DNA of 14,614 nucleotides from Candidatus Gastranaerophilales bacterium (lineage in GTDB: Bacteria; Cyanobacteriota; Vampirovibrionia; Gastranaerophilales; Gastranaerophilaceae): the NCBI GenBank assembly GCA_021199975.1, contig JAJQHF010000238.1, forward strand, positions 1-14,614. The letters are read 5' to 3'. The notes beneath the pieces are model-generated. The model made no database searches. It was given only the letters and a program-made list of their open reading frames with translations, and was not told the origin of the DNA. Below, in pieces: positions 13,522 through 14,614 of the stretch. The position numbers and the translations under genes were made by a program. Each line of letters starts with the position of its first letter. The first letter of the stretch is position 1.

Positions 13522-14601
13522 ATGAAGAGAATTTTTGCGGGAATATTCACAATAATACTGATAATACAGCCGGCTTTTTGTAAAAATAATGAGAAGCTCA
13601 ATGTTAAGTCAAACAGTTTTATGGATTTAGGGCGATATGTTGAAACTCTTGAAGTAAATGATGAATATATTGAAGAAGAAAACAAGAATGACAACGTTGA
13701 AGAAGACACTTTTGAAGAAGAGGCTATGTCCGAGGTTGTAAGAAGATATGAGGAGAATGCCGTAGAACTAAATTTGACTGATATTTCGGATAGTGCGATA
13801 AATGAAATAAACAGTGAAAGAATATTTAAATTAAGGGTAAACGAAACTCAATACAATATTGAGCAGGGAATAAAGAATGAAAATATGATTTGGGATACAT
13901 CAAAATCATTTTCACAGAGTATATTAAGCAATTCAAGGCATTTAGCGCCTATACCAAGTATTGTTAATTCATCAAAAATAGGTTCAAAAATATCACCTTC
14001 TTTATCTGCTTCAATGGGGCAGACTTCTTTATATGACGCAAACGGTCCTTCCGTCCTTTTTGTAAGGGCGAATGAATCAACATATAATACAGGTTCTGTA
14101 ATTTCATACAAAGGAAATGCGCTTAATTTGTCGGTAGGCTCTTTTTCTTCTTCATACAATCATGCAGCCTCAGGAGGCGCCGTATTATCTTCAAATTCCA
14201 TAAATCTTCCCTTTAAAACGGGCAGTATTGTTGTTGGAGGAGCATATTTTGCAAATGAAGCGCAAGATTATGATAAATCTACAGGCGGAGGATTTATTGA
14301 ATATTCATATAAGCGTTTAAAACTAAATGCTCAGGTCGGGCAGAGCAAATATTCAAATTCAACGGATTATGATACAAGTCTTTATTTAATTCCTGAATTT
14401 AAAATATCGGATTCTTTATATTTAAAAACAAGATTAATCAGGAATGTAACGCAAGATACAATGCAGGATGAATTAGCATTAACATATAAACCCAAAAACA
14501 ACAAAAACAATTTTGAGTTTGAAATAAACGCATCAAACCAATATACTCAAAATTCAACTATTAAACAAAGAATAAAGCTTTCTACATCTTTTAGAATATA
14601 A
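13522..14601 (+). CDS. Exported, probable outer-membrane beta-barrel protein
   Basis: No named family recognised. The 359-aa product starts with a Sec signal peptide (MKR, hydrophobic core IFAGIFTIILIIQ, cut near AFC-K at residue 20). Residues about 40-80 are strongly acidic (VNDEYIEEENKNDNVEEDTF). From about residue 150 on the sequence alternates hydrophobic and polar residues in short strands with Gly/Ser/Asn turns, such as LNLSVGSFSSSYNH, GSIVVGGAYFANE, FIEYSYKRLKLNAQVG and LYLKTRLIRNVTQD. The last strand, RIKLSTSFRI, has the alternating hydrophobic end expected of a BAM-assembled barrel, although it ends in Ile rather than Phe. The Cys at residue 20 is not in a proper lipobox. The acidic N-terminal stretch would lie in the periplasm or act as a plug. 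The ATG has no visible Shine-Dalgarno sequence. Confidence 0.82.
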   Translation: MKRIFAGIFTIILIIQPAFCKNNEKLNVKSNSFMDLGRYVETLEVNDEYIEEENKNDNVEEDTFEEEAMSEVVRRYEENAVELNLTDISDSAINEINSERIFKLRVNETQYNIEQGIKNENMIWDTSKSFSQSILSNSRHLAPIPSIVNSSKIGSKISPSLSASMGQTSLYDANGPSVLFVRANESTYNTGSVISYKGNALNLSVGSFSSSYNHAASGGAVLSSNSINLPFKTGSIVVGGAYFANEAQDYDKSTGGGFIEYSYKRLKLNAQVGQSKYSNSTDYDTSLYLIPEFKISDSLYLKTRLIRNVTQDTMQDELALTYKPKNNKNNFEFEINASNQYTQNSTIKQRIKLSTSFRI

Positions 14602-14614
14602 AAAAACTTAATAT

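Noticed and set aside
13522..13584. Lipoprotein signal peptide on the beta-barrel protein (Cys at residue 20)
   Set aside because: The residues before Cys (PAF) do not fit a lipobox; a Sec signal peptide cut nearby is more likely.
13848..14159. Minus-strand open frame inside the beta-barrel gene
   Set aside because: Antisense to a gene with a signal peptide and strand pattern; no start signals of its own.

Overview
This is a low-GC (by eye about 30%), densely coded bacterial chromosome segment with Gram-negative traits: Sec signal peptides, a predicted outer-membrane beta-barrel and a flagellar-type FlhB. The AT-rich coding, the FlhB plus FliA-like sigma pair and the Asn/Lys-rich orphan proteins suggest an uncultured gut lineage such as Gastranaerophilales (Melainabacteria/Vampirovibrionia). 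That placement is inference from style, not a search result. No rRNA, tRNA, CRISPR array, transposase or phage gene was seen, and no stretch over 300 bases lacks a gene.

Layout. Bases 1-57 hold a long imperfect palindrome downstream of ychF (117-1214, minus), which has its own good promoter. Then comes a tight minus-strand cluster of three proteins I do not recognise: a 146-aa and a 596-aa protein that share an Asn/Lys-rich N-terminus, a basic patch and a single membrane segment, and a 262-aa secreted protein with a repeated PAGT(I/V)F motif. Divergent from these is a 556-aa all-TPR protein (4530-6200). It converges on a minus-strand run that reads, in transcription order, 84-aa orphan, maf, apt, flhB, FliA-like sigma factor. 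A GC-rich hairpin repeat occurs twice in this run, in inverted orientation on either side of apt; a terminator-like hairpin lies between maf and apt.

From 9807 to 14601 lie a radical SAM/SPASM protein (plus), which overlaps tail-to-tail with alanine dehydrogenase; a pyrF-ald operon (minus, ATGA overlap, extended -10 promoter); a 122-aa orphan with an N-terminal NFG motif (minus); and a 359-aa exported, probable outer-membrane beta-barrel protein (plus).

How it fits together. Housekeeping genes (ychF, apt, maf, pyrF, ald) are mixed with lineage-specific envelope or cytoplasmic orphans and one fragment of the flagellar export and regulation system. Three gene starts were moved downstream of the longest-ORF start on the basis of Shine-Dalgarno position: ychF to 1214, the 146-aa gene to 4350 and the 122-aa gene to 13231. 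The best candidates for undescribed biology are the three-gene membrane cluster, the short N-terminal SFKG/NFGHK motif shared by two orphans, and the GC-rich hairpin repeat pair.
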